This document shows, one piece after another, positions 1 to 9,662 of a stretch of DNA of 64,000 nt (position 1 is its first letter; every line of letters begins with the position of its first letter). The notes under the pieces are model-generated. The model saw nothing but the letters and a program-made list of their open reading frames with translations. It did not search any database and was not told the origin of the DNA. The DNA lies in NCBI GenBank assembly GCA_963740835.1, contig CAVUFH010000003.1, positions 372,001 through 436,000 on the forward strand, given 5' to 3'. Both the position numbers and the translations under genes were made by a program. This DNA is from CAVUFH01 sp963740835. GTDB lineage: Bacteria; Actinomycetota; Acidimicrobiia; IMCC26256; PALSA-610.

Positions 1-981
1 GCACGACTGGCACCGGCCGCGAGCGACGACCCGTTCGCGCCCGCCGAGCGCGCGCTCGAAGCGGTGGCCATGAGCGCGACCACGATCTCGGAGCTGGCTG
101 CCGATGCGCTCGCGACCGTGCTCGGTGATCTCGCCGTGGTGCGCGAGATCTCACACGACGGCGAGTGGTTCCTTCCCGCAGTCGTCCGTCACGCCGATCC
201 GGGCCGCCGCGCCACCATCGCCGCGACGATGGGCGAGTTCCCGATGGCGGTGCCGGGCAGCGGCGTGCTGCAGACGGTCGCCGACGGGAGCAGCGTGCTC
301 AAGGCGCTCGTCGCGCAGGACTGCGTGCACAACCGCGTCGACCCCGAAGCGTTGCAGTACTTCGACGAGGCCGGGATCCACAGCATGATCGTGGCGCCGG
401 CATTCGCGGATGACGAGGTCGTCGGCCTGGTCGCGGTCACCCGTGACGCCCCCGGTCGCCCCTACACGCGCGTCGATCTCGTCACGGCGGAACGGGCCGC
501 AGCGATCGTCGGCGCGGGCATCGTCCGGGCTCGCCTCACCTCGGAATCCTGGGCCCGGCGCCGGTCGCTCGTCGCGGCGGTCTCGAGCCTGCTCGACGCG
601 GGCGCGAGCGGGCCGCCCGTGCAGACCATCGTGAGCAACGGCCACCTGGCCGAGTTCGTATGCGACACGAAGGGCCGCATCGTGAGCGCGAACGAGGCGG
701 GCAGCCAGCTTGTCGGCATCCCGATCGCCGAGCTCGTCGGCCGTCGCCTCCCTGATCTCGTCGCCGAAGCGACGCGCGCGGAGCACGTCGACCTGCTGGA
801 ACGACTGTTGCGCGGCGAGCTCAACTACGCCGACGCCCGGATCCGGCTCGACCACAACAACGACGGCGACGAAGACGACGAAAAGGTCGACCCGACCGCG
901 GTCCGACTCGCCGTCGTGCGCGACGCGCAAGCGCAACCCCGCGCCATTGTCGCGATCGCGCACCACCTGCCGACCCCGTAA
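1..981 (+). CDS. GAF/PAS sensor protein, 5' end outside window
   Basis: The frame is open from base 1, so the true start may lie upstream; internal candidates are GTG 64 and ATG 70. The 326 visible residues show a GAF-like domain (about residues 25-170), a linker rich in Ala/Arg, then a PAS-like domain (about 205-310) with the pattern FVCDTKGRIVSANEAGSQLVG. An acidic stretch (DGDEDDE) interrupts the PAS strand order. I see no kinase, cyclase or HTH output domain, so it may be a stand-alone sensor or the tail of a longer signalling protein. The ligand is unknown. It precedes a small receiver-like gene, which fits a signalling pair, but that link is inferred. Confidence 0.7.
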   Translation, partial: ARLAPAASDDPFAPAERALEAVAMSATTISELAADALATVLGDLAVVREISHDGEWFLPAVVRHADPGRRATIAATMGEFPMAVPGSGVLQTVADGSSVLKALVAQDCVHNRVDPEALQYFDEAGIHSMIVAPAFADDEVVGLVAVTRDAPGRPYTRVDLVTAERAAAIVGAGIVRARLTSESWARRRSLVAAVSSLLDAGASGPPVQTIVSNGHLAEFVCDTKGRIVSANEAGSQLVGIPIAELVGRRLPDLVAEATRAEHVDLLERLLRGELNYADARIRLDHNNDGDEDDEKVDPTAVRLAVVRDAQAQPRAIVAIAHHLPTP

Positions 982-1007
982 CCCTGCCGCCCCGTAAGGT
1001 CGCGCCT

Positions 1008-1306
1008 GTGCGCGTCATGGCTCTGGTGACGGACATGATGGATCGGTCGCGGATAGCCGCCTCACTCCCGGACACGGTGTTCGTCCGGACCGCAGACGCG
1101 TGCGCGGGTGCCGACGTCGTCATCGTCGACCTGGCGCGTGCCGCCGCAGATGTCGCGGCGGTCGCGCGAGCGCACCCACCGCGCGCATCGTCGGCTACGG
1201 ACCCCACGTCGACGACGCGCGCCTCGCGACCGCGCTGCGTGACGGTGCCGATCGCACCGTTCCCCGGTCGCGATTCTTCCGCGACATCGAGGCCGCGATC
1301 ACGTAA
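1008..1306 (+). CDS. Small receiver-like protein, apparent frameshift
   Basis: The N-terminal part (MRVMALVTDMMDRSRIAASL, then GADVVIVDLARAAADVAAVA) is in one frame. The continuation ARIVGYGPHVDDARLATALRDGAD is in another. Restoring one C in the CCC run near 1175-1177 joins them into a 99-residue protein with the beta-alpha alternation of a truncated receiver fold (VVIVDL resembles the strand holding the phospho-Asp; GYGPHVD resembles the following strand). Similar short proteins sit near acyl-activating enzymes in actinobacteria, but I cannot name a family. It lies 12 bp upstream of the acyl-AMP ligase and is probably cotranscribed. GTG at 1008 is the start. Confidence 0.5.
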
Positions 1307-1318
1307 CGTCGACCCCTT

Positions 1319-3009
1319 GTGACGGGTCGGACTCCCATGCAGTTGTCTGCCCTCGTCCCGCGACTCGAAGCCGCCGCCGACGGGCTCGGAACCATCACGT
1401 TCCTCGGATCGGCCGCCGGCACCGATGGGCCGCAGTCGCAGGTGTCCTGGCGGGCGCTCCACGATGACGCACGCGGTTACGCCGCCGCGTTGCAGGCCCG
1501 TGGCATCGAAGCCGGATCCCACGTGGCGATCCTCGGCCCCACCACCCGCCCGCTCGTCACCGCGATCCAGGCCGCGTGGCTGTGCGGGGCTGCGACAGTG
1601 ATGCTCCCGCTGCCGATGCGGCTCGGCTCGATCGAGGAGTTCGTCGTACAAACGCGCGCCCGCATCCTTGCGTCCGACGCCGCGCTCGTCGTCGTCGATC
1701 CGCAACTCGCCGAGTTCCTCGATCCCGTCGCCGGCGACCCCCCGATCCTGCTGCTCGACATTCTTGCCGCCGAACTGCGCGCCGCTGACGCCTACGACCG
1801 CCCGGTCGACGACCCCGACCGGCTGGCGATCCTGCAGTACACGAGCGGCTCGACCTCCGACCCCGCGGGGTGATCCTCCCACATCGCTGCGTGACGGCGA
1901 ACGCGGACGCGATCGTGCAGACAGCCCACCTGCGCGCCGGTGTGGACCGGGGCGTTTCCTGGCTGCCGCTGTACCACGACATGGGCCTGATCGGGTTGCT
2001 CACGATCCCGATGACGACGGGCATGGACCTGGCGCTCGCCGCCCCCCAGGATTTCCTCGCCGCGCCCGCGCAGTGGATGCAGTGGTGCTCGGACTTCGGC
2101 GCGACCGCGAGCGCGGGACCGAACTTCGCGTACGCGCTCGCCGCGCGCGCGTTGCGGCGACTCTCCGGTCTCGACTTGTCGCAATGGCGGCTCGCGCTGA
2201 ACGGTGCGGAGCCGATCGACCCCGACGCCGTCGAGGCCTTCGTGCGCGCCGGTGCGCCCCACGGGCTCCGCGCCTCGGCCGTGTTCCCTGCCTTCGGCAT
2301 GGCCGAAGCGACACTCGCGGTGACGTTCCCCGAACCCGGGTCCGGCCTCGCCGTCGACATCGTCGACGGGCGCGTGCTGGAGACCGAGAAGTACGCGGCC
2401 GCGGTACCGGATACCCACGCGTCGGCACGCCGATTGGCCCGGCTCGGACGGGCCGTGCCCGGCCTGTCGGTGCGCGTGTGCGATCCCGCGACCGAGCGCG
2501 TCATGCGCGATCGCGAGGTCGGCGAGATCGAGATTGCCGGCTCCTCCGTCACTCCGGGCTACTACGGCCGACCGGACGCGACCGCGGCCGCGTTCCACGG
2601 CGGCTGGTTGCGCACCGGCGACCTCGGCTACATGGTCGACGGTGAGCTCGTCGTCTGCGGACGGATCAAGGACGTCATCATCCTCGGTGGCCGCAACGTG
2701 CACCCGCAGGACGTCGAGCGCGCGATCGCCGACGTCGACGGTGTGCGCGCCGGCAACGTGATCGCGTTCGGCACGGTGGGGCGCCGCGGTCGCGAGTCGC
2801 TCGTCGTCGTCGCCGAAGCGCGCGACGGCGACGCTCCAGCGAACGTGCGGAGTGAGGTCGCGGCGCGCGTGCGCGATGTCGTCGGGATGCCGGCCGAGGA
2901 CGTGGTGCTGGTGCGGCCGGGCACGCTGCCGAAGACGTCGTCAGGCAAACTGCAACGCACGCTGTGCCGGGAGCGCTATCTGGGCGCGCAGCTCGAACCG
3001 ATCTCGTAG
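1319..3009 (+). CDS. Fatty-acyl-AMP ligase / acyl-CoA synthetase-like enzyme, apparent frameshift
   Basis: This is an ANL-superfamily adenylating enzyme that activates a carboxylate, probably a fatty acid, as acyl-AMP. The first part (1319 to about 1864) ends at the A3 motif YTSGSTSDP, and the rest (GVILPHRC onward) resumes in another frame. One missing C in the CCCC run at about 1861-1864 explains the break and gives 563 residues. Later motifs are intact: WLPLYHDMGLIG, AFGMAEATLAV, WLRTGDLGY, GRIKDVIILGGRNVHPQDVE (A8) and PKTSSGKLQRT with the A10 lysine. WLPLYHDMGLIG is typical of FAAL-type members. No polyketide synthase or acyl carrier protein is nearby, so the acyl acceptor is unknown. 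Start is GTG 1319 or ATG 1337. Confidence 0.85.
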
Positions 3010-3022
3010 CCGCGTTCGCGCG

Positions 3023-3835
3023 CTACACCATCGGCCAGGGGAAGCAGTGGTAGCTGTCGTCGGCCTCCGGCAGCACACCCGTCGTCAACAGGTGCTCGAC
3101 GCGCGCACGCATCGCGTCGAGCTCGAAGCGATCGAGCAGCCGCCGGAGTCGCCCGTCGAGCTCGCGGCGGTCGAGGCGATCAGCGAGGCACTGCAGATCA
3201 GCCGCCACGGCCTCGGGCAGTCGTTCGCCGCCGAAGTCCCAGATGACCGTGCGCAGCTTCCACTGCGCGTGGAACGAAACGCCATGGTCGATCCCGAAGA
3301 TGCGGCCGTCGGCCGCGAGCAGGCAATGGCCACCCTTGCGGTCGGTGTTGTTGATGACGACGTCGAACGCGGCCATCCGGCGGAAGTCGTCACCGTGTCG
3401 TTCGAGCAACGTGAAGTAGTGGTCGTCGGGGTCGTGCTCGACGAACCGTTGTACCGCGCCGATTCCGGCCGGGCCGTCCCGCAGCACCGTGTGCGGCACG
3501 ATGTCCCAGCCGAGAACGTCGGAGAGCTCGTATGCCGCGACCTCGCGCTGGCACAACGAGCCGCGCGGGAAGTCCCACAGCGGCCGCTCACCGCGCTGCG
3601 GCTTGTAGATGCCGAGCATCTCGTCGCCGTTGCTCGCGACGTTCACGAGAAACGTCGCGTTCGACGACCACGGCATGCGACCGAGCACGTCGATATCGCC
3701 GCCCTGCAGCAGCTCGCGCGCCTGCGCTTCGGACCGGCCCGCGTCCGGTCGCGCGTCGTCCGGCAAGTGCGTGCTCAGTTCCAGCGCGGGCAGATGTGCC
3801 CGTCGGGGTCCATCGGGAAGTCGCAGAGCTGGCAC
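3023..3835 (-). CDS. SCO1664 family protein
   Basis: This is a conserved actinobacterial protein of unconfirmed biochemistry with a PI3/4-kinase-like flavour: GIYKPQRGERPLWDFPRGSL, then VVINNTDRKGGHCLL and IFGIDHGVSFH, which look like a catalytic loop (N..D) and a metal-binding D. I infer a kinase-like fold. It is the third gene of a minus-strand operon after the phosphomutase and DUF3090, a trio kept together across actinobacteria. The ATG at 3835 would overlap DUF3090 by 61 bp; a start nearer 3766 (TTG) is plausible because the conserved part begins around GGDIDVLGRMPWSSNATFLV. The stop at 3023 is firm. Confidence 0.85.
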   Translation of the reverse strand: MPALRLPDGPRRAHLPALELSTHLPDDARPDAGRSEAQARELLQGGDIDVLGRMPWSSNATFLVNVASNGDEMLGIYKPQRGERPLWDFPRGSLCQREVAAYELSDVLGWDIVPHTVLRDGPAGIGAVQRFVEHDPDDHYFTLLERHGDDFRRMAAFDVVINNTDRKGGHCLLAADGRIFGIDHGVSFHAQWKLRTVIWDFGGERLPEAVAADLQCLADRLDRRELDGRLRRLLDRFELDAMRARVEHLLTTGVLPEADDSYHCFPWPMV

Positions 3836-4299
3836 TTCGGTCGACCCGCGTCGATCGACGCCGCGCCGTGGGCGACCATGGCCCGCACCTGCGCGCGCGT
3901 GGCGTACAGGCGGGCGACCCGACCTTCGCTGTCATCGAGCGGCGGTGGTGGTTCGTCCTCGTCGACGGCTTCCTCGCGCAGTTCGATCAGCACGAGATGG
4001 CGCTCGGGGTCGTACCCGATCCCGATCAGCCGGGCACGGAAGAGCGGCTCGTCCGCCTCGACCGGGCCGCAGTCGTCGACCGACATCGGATCGAGGGGCA
4101 CGTCGGGGTCCTCCTCTTCGATCCGGTCGAGGAACTGCTCCGCCTCGGCCGCGAGCAACGCAACCTGTTCCTTCTCCACGAGGATCGACAGCAGCGCGTC
4201 ACCCTTGCGCGCCTGGATGACGAACGTGCGCGCACCGGGATCGCCGAACGCGCCGGCTCCGATGGCATCGACGGGATCGAACTCGATGTGATCGGTCAC
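3775..4299 (-). CDS. DUF3090 family protein
   Basis: This 174-residue protein matches the actinobacterial DUF3090 family end to end: an N-terminal FDPVDAIGAGAFGDPGARTF, a central LLVEKEQ-type helix (ILVEKEQVALLAAEAEQFLD), an acidic variable segment (DEDEPPPPLDD), and a C-terminal CQLCDFPMDPDGHICPRWN that looks like a metal-binding knuckle (CxxC...H.C). The function is not established. GTG start; its GTGA overlaps the phosphomutase stop by 4 nt, so translation is probably coupled. The operon order is phosphomutase, DUF3090, SCO1664. Confidence 0.9.
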   Translation of the reverse strand: MTDHIEFDPVDAIGAGAFGDPGARTFVIQARKGDALLSILVEKEQVALLAAEAEQFLDRIEEEDPDVPLDPMSVDDCGPVEADEPLFRARLIGIGYDPERHLVLIELREEAVDEDEPPPPLDDSEGRVARLYATRAQVRAMVAHGAASIDAGRPKCQLCDFPMDPDGHICPRWN

Positions 4300-5039
4300 G
4301 CCTCGGCCTCCTTGGCCTCGGGTGCGGCGCCGCCGGGAGCGGCCGGCTCGGGGAGGAGGTCGTCAAGTCCTCCGGTGTCGTTGCACTTCACGAGCAGGGC
4401 GCCGTATGCGTGGAAGTCGAACACCGTCGCCGACGCCGGCGCGACATGTACCCGTTGGAAGAGGTCGAGATGCATGCCCGTGTAGTGCGCGATGGCCGAC
4501 TTGATCGGATCGGCATGGCTGACAACGACGACAGTCTCGTGCGGGTGCGCGGAAATCAGATCGTCGAGGGCGCTGACCGTCCGCGCTTGCATCTCGCGGA
4601 TCGTCTCGCCGCCCGGGAACCGCGCACGCGACGGCGCGACCTGCACGACCTTCCACTCGTCGGTCTTCGCGAGGTCGGCGATCTTGCCACCCGTCCATTC
4701 GCCGTAGTCGGCTTCGATGACGCCGGGCAGCGAGAGCACTTCGAGTCCGTGGCGCGCCGCGATCGCCTGCGCGGTCTGGGTGGTGCGCTCGATCGGGCTC
4801 GCGTAGATCGCGGCGACCGGCAGCGCCGCGAGCCGGTCGGCGGCGGCTTCGGCCTGGCCGCGTCCCTTGTCGGACAGATCCACGCCGGGCATCCGCCCCG
4901 AGAGCAGCGGACCGGTGTGCGCGGTGACCGCGTGCCGCACCAACACCAGCCGCGTCGGCGCCTTGGGAGCGTCGGCCGGCGCGTCGGTTGGCGCGTCGGC
5001 AACAGGCGCGACGGGCGCTTCGGTCACCGGTTGGGTCAT
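4296..5039 (-). CDS. Histidine phosphatase superfamily, MSMEG_4193-type putative phosphomutase
   Basis: This 247-residue protein belongs to the phosphoglycerate-mutase-like superfamily. The catalytic motif is LVLVRHAVTAHT (His for phosphotransfer), the second catalytic His is in VVSHADPIKS, and GEWTGG with ASPIERTTQTA supply the usual phosphate pocket. The first 28 residues are a Pro/Ala low-complexity tail (APVADAPTDAPADAPKAP) that is probably disordered. The substrate is unknown; the family name says phosphomutase but phosphatase activity is equally likely. It leads the trio with DUF3090 and SCO1664 and diverges from DUF3151 across 62 bp. Confidence 0.88.
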   Translation of the reverse strand: MTQPVTEAPVAPVADAPTDAPADAPKAPTRLVLVRHAVTAHTGPLLSGRMPGVDLSDKGRGQAEAAADRLAALPVAAIYASPIERTTQTAQAIAARHGLEVLSLPGVIEADYGEWTGGKIADLAKTDEWKVVQVAPSRARFPGGETIREMQARTVSALDDLISAHPHETVVVVSHADPIKSAIAHYTGMHLDLFQRVHVAPASATVFDFHAYGALLVKCNDTGGLDDLLPEPAAPGGAAPEAKEAEA

Positions 5040-5101
5040 CCACCCACGATACCGGCGCGCCCTCCTTCTACGATCAAGGGGTCAACGAAGGAGCGATAGT
5101 C

Positions 5102-5536
5102 ATGTCGAACGTGAACCTGTCTGCATCCGGGCCGCCGGAAACGGTGCTGGAGCCGGAACCGAGCGACGCGCTCGAGGCACTGGCCGCCGCGCTCGCGCAA
5201 CCGGAGGCCGAACGACGTGACGCGGTCGCCGCGGTGTGCGCACGCTGGCCGCGCTTCCTCGACGCGTGGGCCCAGCTCGGCGCGCTCGGTCGCGACGACA
5301 TAGAACGGTACGCGTACTACCGCGTCGGCTATCACCGCGGTCTCGACCGGTTGCGCCAGTCCGGGTGGCGAGGCAGCGGCTATGTCCGCTGGAAGCACGA
5401 GACGAATCGCGGCTTCCTGCGCGCGCTCGACGGCCTGCGGGCGATGGCGGCCGCGATCGGGGAAACCGACGAAGCCGATCGCTGCGCGGAGTTCCTGTAC
5501 CAACTCGCGCCCGAAGGCATCGACAATTCGGCTTGA
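5102..5536 (+). CDS. DUF3151 family protein
   Basis: This 144-residue actinobacterial protein has the family core YAYYRVGYHRGLDRLRQSGW, then WKHETNRGFLRALDGLRAMA and IGETDEADRCAEFL. The all-helical pattern resembles a TPR-like repeat, which is inference. The start is ATG 5102 because a clear AAGGAG lies 8 nt upstream (5088-5093) and the longer frame to 4988 runs back into the phosphomutase gene. No function is known. It is divergent from the phosphomutase operon. Confidence 0.9.
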   Translation: MSNVNLSASGPPETVLEPEPSDALEALAAALAQPEAERRDAVAAVCARWPRFLDAWAQLGALGRDDIERYAYYRVGYHRGLDRLRQSGWRGSGYVRWKHETNRGFLRALDGLRAMAAAIGETDEADRCAEFLYQLAPEGIDNSA

Positions 5537-5575
5537 CCCGGGAGCGCCGGCAGCGAACGGCTATCTTCGACCGTC

Positions 5576-6562
5576 GTGAAGCGTGCGCTCATCACCGGGA
5601 TCACCGGACAGGACGGCCGTCACCTCTCGCAGTTCCTGACCGCGAAGGGATACCAGGTGTTCGGCCTCGTACGCGGCCAGAACAACCCGAAGATCGACAT
5701 GATCCAGACGGAGAACCCGGCGCTCGAGTGCGTCGAGGGCGACCTCCGTGACCTTTCGTCGCTCATCGCCGTGGTCGAACAGGTCCAGCCCGACGAGGTC
5801 TACAACCTCGGCGCGATGAGCTTCGTGCAGCTCTCCTTCAAGCAAGCGGAGTTGACCGCGGAGATCACCGGCCTCGGCGTTTTGCGCATGCTCGAAGCGA
5901 CACGAATCGTCGGCGGGCTCGACAACAACCCGATTCGCTTCTACCAGGCGTCCTCGTCCGAGATGTTCGGCAAGGTGCGCGAGACGCCGCAGACCGAGGA
6001 GACGCCGTTCCACCCGCGTTCGCCGTACGGCGTCGCCAAGGTGTTCGGCCACTACATGACGCTGAACTACCGCGAGGCCTACGGGATCCACGCGAGCAGC
6101 GGCATCCTCTTCAACCACGAAGGCCCGAAACGGGGGCACGAGTTCGTCACCCGCAAGGTCACCAACGCGGTCGCGCGCATCAAGCTCGGGCTGCAGGACT
6201 CGATCAGCCTGGGCGACATCGACCCGAAGCGCGACTGGGGCTACGCGGGCGACTACGTCGAAGCGATGTGGATGATGCTGCAGCAGGACGAGCCCGACGA
6301 CTACGTCATCGCGACGGGTGAGACGCACTCGGTCCGCGACCTGCTCGACGTCGCGTTCAACCTGGCCGACATCGACGACTGGACCGACTACGTGAGGCAA
6401 GACTCACGCTTCTACCGTCCCTCGGAGGTCAATTTGCTCATCGGCGACGCGAGCAAGGCCCGCGTCAAGTTGGGCTGGACCCCGAAGGTCACCTTCGAGG
6501 AGCTCGTCCAGATGATGTACGAGAACGACCTCAAGGAAGAGAGCGAGAAGGCCCGGCGCTGA
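5576..6562 (+). CDS. gmd: GDP-mannose 4,6-dehydratase
   Basis: This is an extended short-chain dehydrogenase that converts GDP-mannose to GDP-4-keto-6-deoxymannose, the precursor of deoxyhexoses for glycans. The N-terminus GITGQDG is the NADP-binding GxxGxxG. The catalytic Ser/Thr lies in [10 protein letters not shown] and the Tyr/Lys pair in SPYGVAK; the Gmd signature [20 protein letters not shown] and the [15 protein letters not shown] segment are present. Its 328 residues match the family. GTG start at 5576. No fucose/rhamnose partner (GMER or RMD) or glycosyltransferase is adjacent, so the sugar pathway must be completed elsewhere. Confidence 0.93.
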   Translation: MKRALITGITGQDGRHLSQFLTAKGYQVFGLVRGQNNPKIDMIQTENPALECVEGDLRDLSSLIAVVEQVQPDEVYNLGAMSFVQLSFKQAELTAEITGLGVLRMLEATRIVGGLDNNPIRFYQASSSEMFGKVRETPQTEETPFHPRSPYGVAKVFGHYMTLNYREAYGIHASSGILFNHEGPKRGHEFVTRKVTNAVARIKLGLQDSISLGDIDPKRDWGYAGDYVEAMWMMLQQDEPDDYVIATGETHSVRDLLDVAFNLADIDDWTDYVRQDSRFYRPSEVNLLIGDASKARVKLGWTPKVTFEELVQMMYENDLKEESEKARR

Positions 6563-6572
6563 CTCTCGGGCA

Positions 6573-7934
6573 CTAGCCGGCGAGCAGGCTGGCGACGGTG
6601 CGCGCCGCGATGAGCGTCGGATCCCACAAGGGCGACAGTGGCGGCGCGTAGCTGAGATCGACCTGACCGAAGTCTTCGGCCGTCATCTCGTTCCAGATCG
6701 CGGTGGCCATCACGTCGATGCGCTTGGCCGCGCCTTCCTTACCGATGATCTGCGCGCCGATGAGCCGCCCGGTCTTCTGCTCGACGAGCACCTTGACCGT
6801 GATCTGCTCGGCGCCCGGATAGTAGGACGCACGCGTCGTGCCCTCGATCTTGGCGGTCTCGAACGCGAACCCCGCCGCCTTCGCTTCGCCCTCGGACAGG
6901 CCGGTACGGCCGATCTCGTAGTCGCAGATCTTCGTGATCGCGGTTCCGATGACGCCGGGGAACGCGCCGTAACCGCCGGACACGTTGAGCCCCGCGACGC
7001 GTCCCTGTTTGTTCGCGTGGGTGCCGAGCGCGATCGAGACCTGCTTGCGCGAGACACGATGGAACGTCTCGACGCAGTCGCCCGCAGCCCATACGCCGTC
7101 GGCGCTCGTTTCCTGCCGCCGGTTCGTCGCAATGCCGCCACGTGCGCCGATCTCGATGCCTGCGGCGCGCGCGAGATCGCTGTTGGGCTTCACGCCGATC
7201 CCGAGGACGACGATGGCGGCCGGGAAGGAATCGTCGGCGGTGACGACGGCACGTACGTGGCCTTCGGTGTCCGTCTCGAAGCCCTGCACCTCGGTGTCGG
7301 TGTGCAAGTCGATGTCCATGTTGCGGATCGCGTCGGCCACGATTGCACCCATGTCCGGGTCGAGCGTCGACATCGGCTGCGGCGCCGCCTCGACGATCGT
7401 GACGCTCATACCACGCTTCTTCATCGCCTCGGCCATCTCGAGCCCGATGTAACCGCCCCCGACGACGACCGCGCGTTCGTGTTCGCCCACGTGGTCGTGG
7501 AGGTCGATGCCGTCGTAGATCGTCTGGATGCCGTGCACGCCACGCGCGTCGACACCCGGGAGCGCCGGCCGCACCGGCGCCGCGCCGGTGGCGATGACGA
7601 GCTTGTCGAACGATTCGGTGCGTTCGACGAAACCATCGTTGTGATCGACGGCGGTGACCGTACGCGCGTCGATGTCGATGGCGAGCACTTCGTGGTTGAG
7701 GCGGACATCGATGCCGTGCGCACGGTGCTCCTCCGGCGACCGCGCGACCAACTGCTCGACGTCCGCGATCTCGCCGGCGACGAAGTACGGGAGCCCGCAC
7801 GCCGAGTACGAGGTGTAACCGCCGCGTTCGAAGGCGATCACGTCCATCTCCGAGTGCGGCCGCCGGCGCCGCGCCTGGGCCGCCGCGCTCATGCCACCGG
7901 CGTCACCGCCGATGACGACGAGGCGCTCAGGCAT
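6573..7934 (-). CDS. CoA-disulfide reductase-like FAD/NAD(P) oxidoreductase
   Basis: This 453-residue pyridine-nucleotide disulfide oxidoreductase has an FAD-binding [10 protein letters not shown] at the N-terminus, a second dinucleotide fold ([16 protein letters not shown], about residue 155), an FAD C-motif ([10 protein letters not shown]) and a dimerisation domain. A single redox Cys at about residue 46 ([14 protein letters not shown]) is the signature of the CoA-disulfide reductase / NADH oxidase / persulfide reductase group, which use one Cys instead of CxxxxC. The natural substrate cannot be told from sequence. Start is ATG 7934, overlapping the upstream monooxygenase stop by 8 nt, so the two are cotranscribed. 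Confidence 0.9.
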   Translation of the reverse strand: MPERLVVIGGDAGGMSAAAQARRRRPHSEMDVIAFERGGYTSYSACGLPYFVAGEIADVEQLVARSPEEHRAHGIDVRLNHEVLAIDIDARTVTAVDHNDGFVERTESFDKLVIATGAAPVRPALPGVDARGVHGIQTIYDGIDLHDHVGEHERAVVVGGGYIGLEMAEAMKKRGMSVTIVEAAPQPMSTLDPDMGAIVADAIRNMDIDLHTDTEVQGFETDTEGHVRAVVTADDSFPAAIVVLGIGVKPNSDLARAAGIEIGARGGIATNRRQETSADGVWAAGDCVETFHRVSRKQVSIALGTHANKQGRVAGLNVSGGYGAFPGVIGTAITKICDYEIGRTGLSEGEAKAAGFAFETAKIEGTTRASYYPGAEQITVKVLVEQKTGRLIGAQIIGKEGAAKRIDVMATAIWNEMTAEDFGQVDLSYAPPLSPLWDPTLIAARTVASLLAG

Positions 7935-8898
7935 ACGAGGACGCCTTGTGCAGGGCCCGCTCGGCCTCCGCGACGATCTGCCGTACGAGATCCCCCGCCG
8001 GGACGAGCGCGTCGATCGCGCCCACACCCTGACCCGCGGGGTAGCACTCCTTGTCGGGGTCGACCTCCGCCGTCTCGTCGCCACCGAGGTGCAGCGCCTG
8101 CGCATTGACCGCGCGCATCATCTGCTCCGGGAACGGGCGCAGCTCCTCGGGGTGCGCTTCGATGTACTGCGTCCATTCGTTGCGGACCGCCCGCAACGTC
8201 TTGCCCGTGAAGCCCTTGCTGATGACCGTCCCGTCCTCCGGCGTGCGGATCAACGCCTCCTTGTAGCCCGGCACGGTGCGCGCTTCGGGCGTCGCGATGA
8301 AGCGGGTACCGATCCACACGCCGTCGGCACCGAGTGCCAGCGCGGCCGCGAGTCCGCGGCCGTCGAAGATGCCACCGGCCGCGACCACCGGCACGCGGTC
8401 TCCCACCTCGTCGACGATCTGGGGCACGAGCGGGAACGTCGCAACCGTGCCCGTGTGACCACCCGCCTCGGTGCCCTGCGCGATCACGAAGTCGCAGCCG
8501 GCTTCGACCGCCGCGATCGCGTGCCGCACCTTGCCGCACATCGACGCGACCAGCACGTTGCCGTCGTGCAGCACCTCGATGATCTCGCGCGGCACGCCGA
8601 GACCGGCGACGAACAGCGACGCGCCGCCCTTCACGATCTCCTCCGCGCCTGCCACCATGCGTTCGGGCAACGCCGCGAGCAGGTCGACGCCGAACGGTGC
8701 GGCCGTGAGATCACGAACCTGCTGCATCTCGGAACTGAGCTCTTCGGTGGTCATCGTCGCTGCGCCGAGCGTGCCGAATCCGCCCGCGTCCGAAACCGCG
8801 GCGACCAGGCGGGCGAAGGAGACGCCGCCCATTCCGGCGAGCATGACGGGGTGCTCGATACCGAGCATCTCGGTGAGTCGTGTGCGCATGGCTCCCAT
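7927..8898 (-). CDS. Nitronate monooxygenase / 2-nitropropane dioxygenase family
   Basis: This 323-residue FMN TIM-barrel of the NMO/IMPDH-like group would oxidise nitronates to carbonyl compounds and nitrite, although many homologues have other ene-reductase roles. FMN-binding segments are visible: [17 protein letters not shown] at the N-terminus, [31 protein letters not shown] and [16 protein letters not shown]. Two starts compete: ATG 8898 (GGAGG 11 nt away) and ATG 8889 (GGGAG 4 nt away). It is divergent from purE across about 21 bp and overlaps the CoA-disulfide-reductase-like gene downstream. Confidence 0.87.
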   Translation of the reverse strand: MGAMRTRLTEMLGIEHPVMLAGMGGVSFARLVAAVSDAGGFGTLGAATMTTEELSSEMQQVRDLTAAPFGVDLLAALPERMVAGAEEIVKGGASLFVAGLGVPREIIEVLHDGNVLVASMCGKVRHAIAAVEAGCDFVIAQGTEAGGHTGTVATFPLVPQIVDEVGDRVPVVAAGGIFDGRGLAAALALGADGVWIGTRFIATPEARTVPGYKEALIRTPEDGTVISKGFTGKTLRAVRNEWTQYIEAHPEELRPFPEQMMRAVNAQALHLGGDETAEVDPDKECYPAGQGVGAIDALVPAGDLVRQIVAEAERALHKASSYA

Positions 8899-8919
8899 GC
8901 TGCCATTAGCCTCCGGGCC

Positions 8920-9447
8920 GTGACGGATGCGCCCGGCGCGGACCAGACCGCTGTGCTCGTGGGCGTGATCATGGGCAGCGACTCGGACCTGCCGGTGATG
9001 CAGGGCGCGATCGACGTGCTGACCGACTTCGGCGTCGCCTTCGAGGTGCGCGTCATCTCCGCGCACCGGACGCCCGAAGCGATGGTCGACTACGCGAGGA
9101 GCGCGGCCGACCGCGGCATCCGGGTGATCATCGCCGGCGCGGGCGGCGCCGCGCACCTGCCCGGGATGACCGCTTCGCTCACGCCGCTGCCGGTGATCGG
9201 CGTGCCCGTACCGCTGCAGCACCTCGACGGCCTCGACTCCGTGCTCTCGATCCTGCAGATGCCCGGCGGCATCCCTGTCGCAACCGTCGCGGTCGGCAAC
9301 GCCAAGAACGCGGGCCTGCTCGCGATCCGCATTCTCAGCACCGCCGACGACTCCTTGCGGGGCACGATGGCGAAGTACCAAGCCACGCTCGCGGCGACGA
9401 TCTCGGAGAAGGACGCCGCCCTCCGCAAACGCTTCGCTCAGCCCTGA
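8920..9447 (+). CDS. purE: 5-(carboxyamino)imidazole ribonucleotide mutase
   Basis: Class I PurE moves the carboxylate from N5-CAIR to CAIR in de novo purine synthesis. Diagnostic segments are [16 protein letters not shown] near the N-terminus, [10 protein letters not shown] (catalytic His) and [14 protein letters not shown], followed by [11 protein letters not shown] and [15 protein letters not shown]. Its 175 residues match the family. GTG start; the longer frame back to 7891 is a shadow of the genes on the other strand. purK is not adjacent, which is unusual because purK and purE are often neighbours. The stop overlaps the convergent 74-aa gene by 10 bp. Confidence 0.95.
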   Translation: MTDAPGADQTAVLVGVIMGSDSDLPVMQGAIDVLTDFGVAFEVRVISAHRTPEAMVDYARSAADRGIRVIIAGAGGAAHLPGMTASLTPLPVIGVPVPLQHLDGLDSVLSILQMPGGIPVATVAVGNAKNAGLLAIRILSTADDSLRGTMAKYQATLAATISEKDAALRKRFAQP

Positions 9448-9662
9448 GCCTCGGACCACTCGACGAGGAACCAAGGGTCTTCCCGGTCGTGGCGGGCCAT
9501 ACGTGGACCCGCTTCGGCAAAGGTCGTGTCCTTGAGCTGGTCGTTCACCCATTTGTTGCGCGCGAGCAGATGCTCGTAGCGCAGCTTGCGATCGCGCGGA
9601 TAGCCGTTCCCGTCTCGAGGGATCGCGCGCCAGTCCGTTCGTGCGGCTCCCGGCGCGCTCAC
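9438..9662 (-). CDS. 74-residue protein coupled to RHH gene, function unknown
   Basis: The frame from GTG 9662 gives 74 residues with a charged, Trp-rich character ([43 protein letters not shown]). The start codon overlaps the RHH gene's stop in the sequence GTGA, the arrangement expected of a coupled two-gene unit. I do not recognise the family. Position and size suit the second member of a toxin-antitoxin or regulator-partner module, but no toxin catalytic motif is visible. Coding is supported by the overlap and by codon-periodic GC. Its 3' end overlaps purE by 10 bp on the other strand. Confidence 0.55.
   Translation of the reverse strand: MSAPGAARTDWRAIPRDGNGYPRDRKLRYEHLLARNKWVNDQLKDTTFAEAGPRMARHDREDPWFLVEWSEAQG

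Noticed and set aside
7891..9447. Long plus-strand frame (518 aa) ending with purE
   Set aside because: Only the part from GTG 8920 matches PurE; upstream sequence is a shadow of the minus-strand monooxygenase gene.
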